From positions 1-43,949 of the forward strand of contig CANQZU010000003.1 in NCBI GenBank assembly GCA_947628415.1: a stretch of DNA of 43,949 nt. The letters run 5' to 3'. Origin of the DNA: an uncultured Clostridia bacterium. GTDB lineage: Bacteria; Bacillota; Clostridia; TANB77; CAG-508. Shown piece after piece: positions 43,671 through 43,949 of this stretch (positions are counted from its first letter, which is position 1; each line of letters begins with the position of its first letter). The notes under the pieces were generated by a model. That model saw nothing but the letters and a program-made list of their open reading frames with translations, was not told where the DNA came from and did not search any database. The position numbers were made by a program, and so were the translations under genes.

Positions 43671-43949
43671 TTATTGTACATCTATATATACAAAACTATT
43701 TTCATAAGCTGTAATTCCAGCTTGTGGTAATTGATTTGTTATAATAGTCTCTTTATCTATTTCTTCTTCATTATTAATATGAATTTGTAATTTATCTTGT
43801 TTTAATATTTTTTCTGCTTCTTTTATACTTTTTCCTACTATGTTTGGTACAGTTACCTCATTTCTTGTTTCTACTTCATCTTTATTGCCTTGCTGTACTT
43901 CAAGATATGGTAATATTTCTGATAATATTTGCCCACCTACTGGTGCTGC
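43671..43949 (-). CDS. Penicillin-binding protein C-terminus with PASTA domain (SpoVD/FtsI-like), partial
   Basis: 93 codons to the window end, 5' end outside. The visible part begins A-A-P-V-G-G-Q-I-L-S-E-I-L, the end of a transpeptidase domain (usual place APVFG..F..I), then a linker and one PASTA domain (VTVPNIVGKSIKEAEKILK, ending YIDVQ). Class B PBPs with a single C-terminal PASTA next to murE-mraY are SpoVD or FtsI/PBP2B; which is not decided. It crosslinks peptidoglycan outside the membrane and would partner with the SEDS protein at 38.3-39.4 kb. Confidence 0.85.
   Translation of the reverse strand, partial: AAPVGGQILSEILPYLEVQQGNKDEVETRNEVTVPNIVGKSIKEAEKILKQDKLQIHINNEEEIDKETIITNQLPQAGITAYENSFVYIDVQ

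Overview
The window looks like chromosome from an AT-rich, anaerobic, spore-forming Firmicute of the class Clostridia. The signs are spore genes (yabG, spoIIID, yunB, a SPOCS/LysM coat-type protein, a SpoVD-like PBP), veg, a four-subunit pyruvate-type ferredoxin oxidoreductase, ferredoxin, rubredoxin plus flavodiiron protein, a sortase with a thioester adhesin, and Gram-positive style SD sites and terminators. The MurE DNPR motif suggests meso-diaminopimelate peptidoglycan. No tRNA, rRNA, CRISPR array, transposase or phage gene was seen, and no gene-free stretch exceeds about 300 bases.

Layout. 1-7.2 kb: coiled-coil protein, yunB, SPOCS/LysM gene, veg, yabG, purH, spoIIID and a membrane protein. 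7.2-13.4 kb: PAP2 phosphatase divergent from an FAD dehydrogenase, cysteine desulfurase, patatin and a WG-repeat protein. 13.4-20.3 kb: CNNM/CBS transporter, sortase plus thioester adhesin, two-component system, MscS channel. 20.4-26.6 kb: dnaG-rpoD, an alarmone synthetase, proS and scpB. 26.6-33.2 kb: redox block (rubredoxin, fprA, porGDAB, ferredoxin), thiN and a flippase-like protein. 33.2-43.9 kb: ricT, holB, lepB, a PAS histidine kinase, then murG, ftsW/spoVE, mraY, murE, with pyrBI lying between murE and the end of a PBP gene.

Main observation. Seven genes (yunB, yabG, proS, the PAS kinase, murG, ftsW/spoVE, mraY) look frameshifted. All twelve breaks are the same event: one extra C directly before a glycine GGN codon, so the zero-frame codon is CGG and skipping the C (+1) restores the protein. 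Five lie in ftsW and two in murG. Reading all genes by eye (roughly 13,000 codons) I found no CGG used as a normal arginine codon, although AGA, AGG, CGA, CGT and CGC are used, and no frameshift without CGG. The glycines restored are often family hallmarks (MurG GxxGH loop, kinase GTGLGL box, FtsW SYGG). The simplest biological reading is that CGG is unassigned or starved in this organism and the ribosome shifts +1 at NNN-CGG-N to read GGN as Gly, comparable to the yeast Ty1 CUU-AGG-C site but spread through essential genes. A systematic assembly artefact is the main alternative. The fixed codon phase and absence from homopolymers argue against it.

Other points: a sortase with a strong SD but only an ATA codon in start position, its LPVTG substrate ending immediately after the motif, pyrBI interrupting the division/cell-wall cluster beside a 20-bp inverted repeat and an orphan SD with a 7-residue ORF, and palindromes over the sortase promoter and leader.
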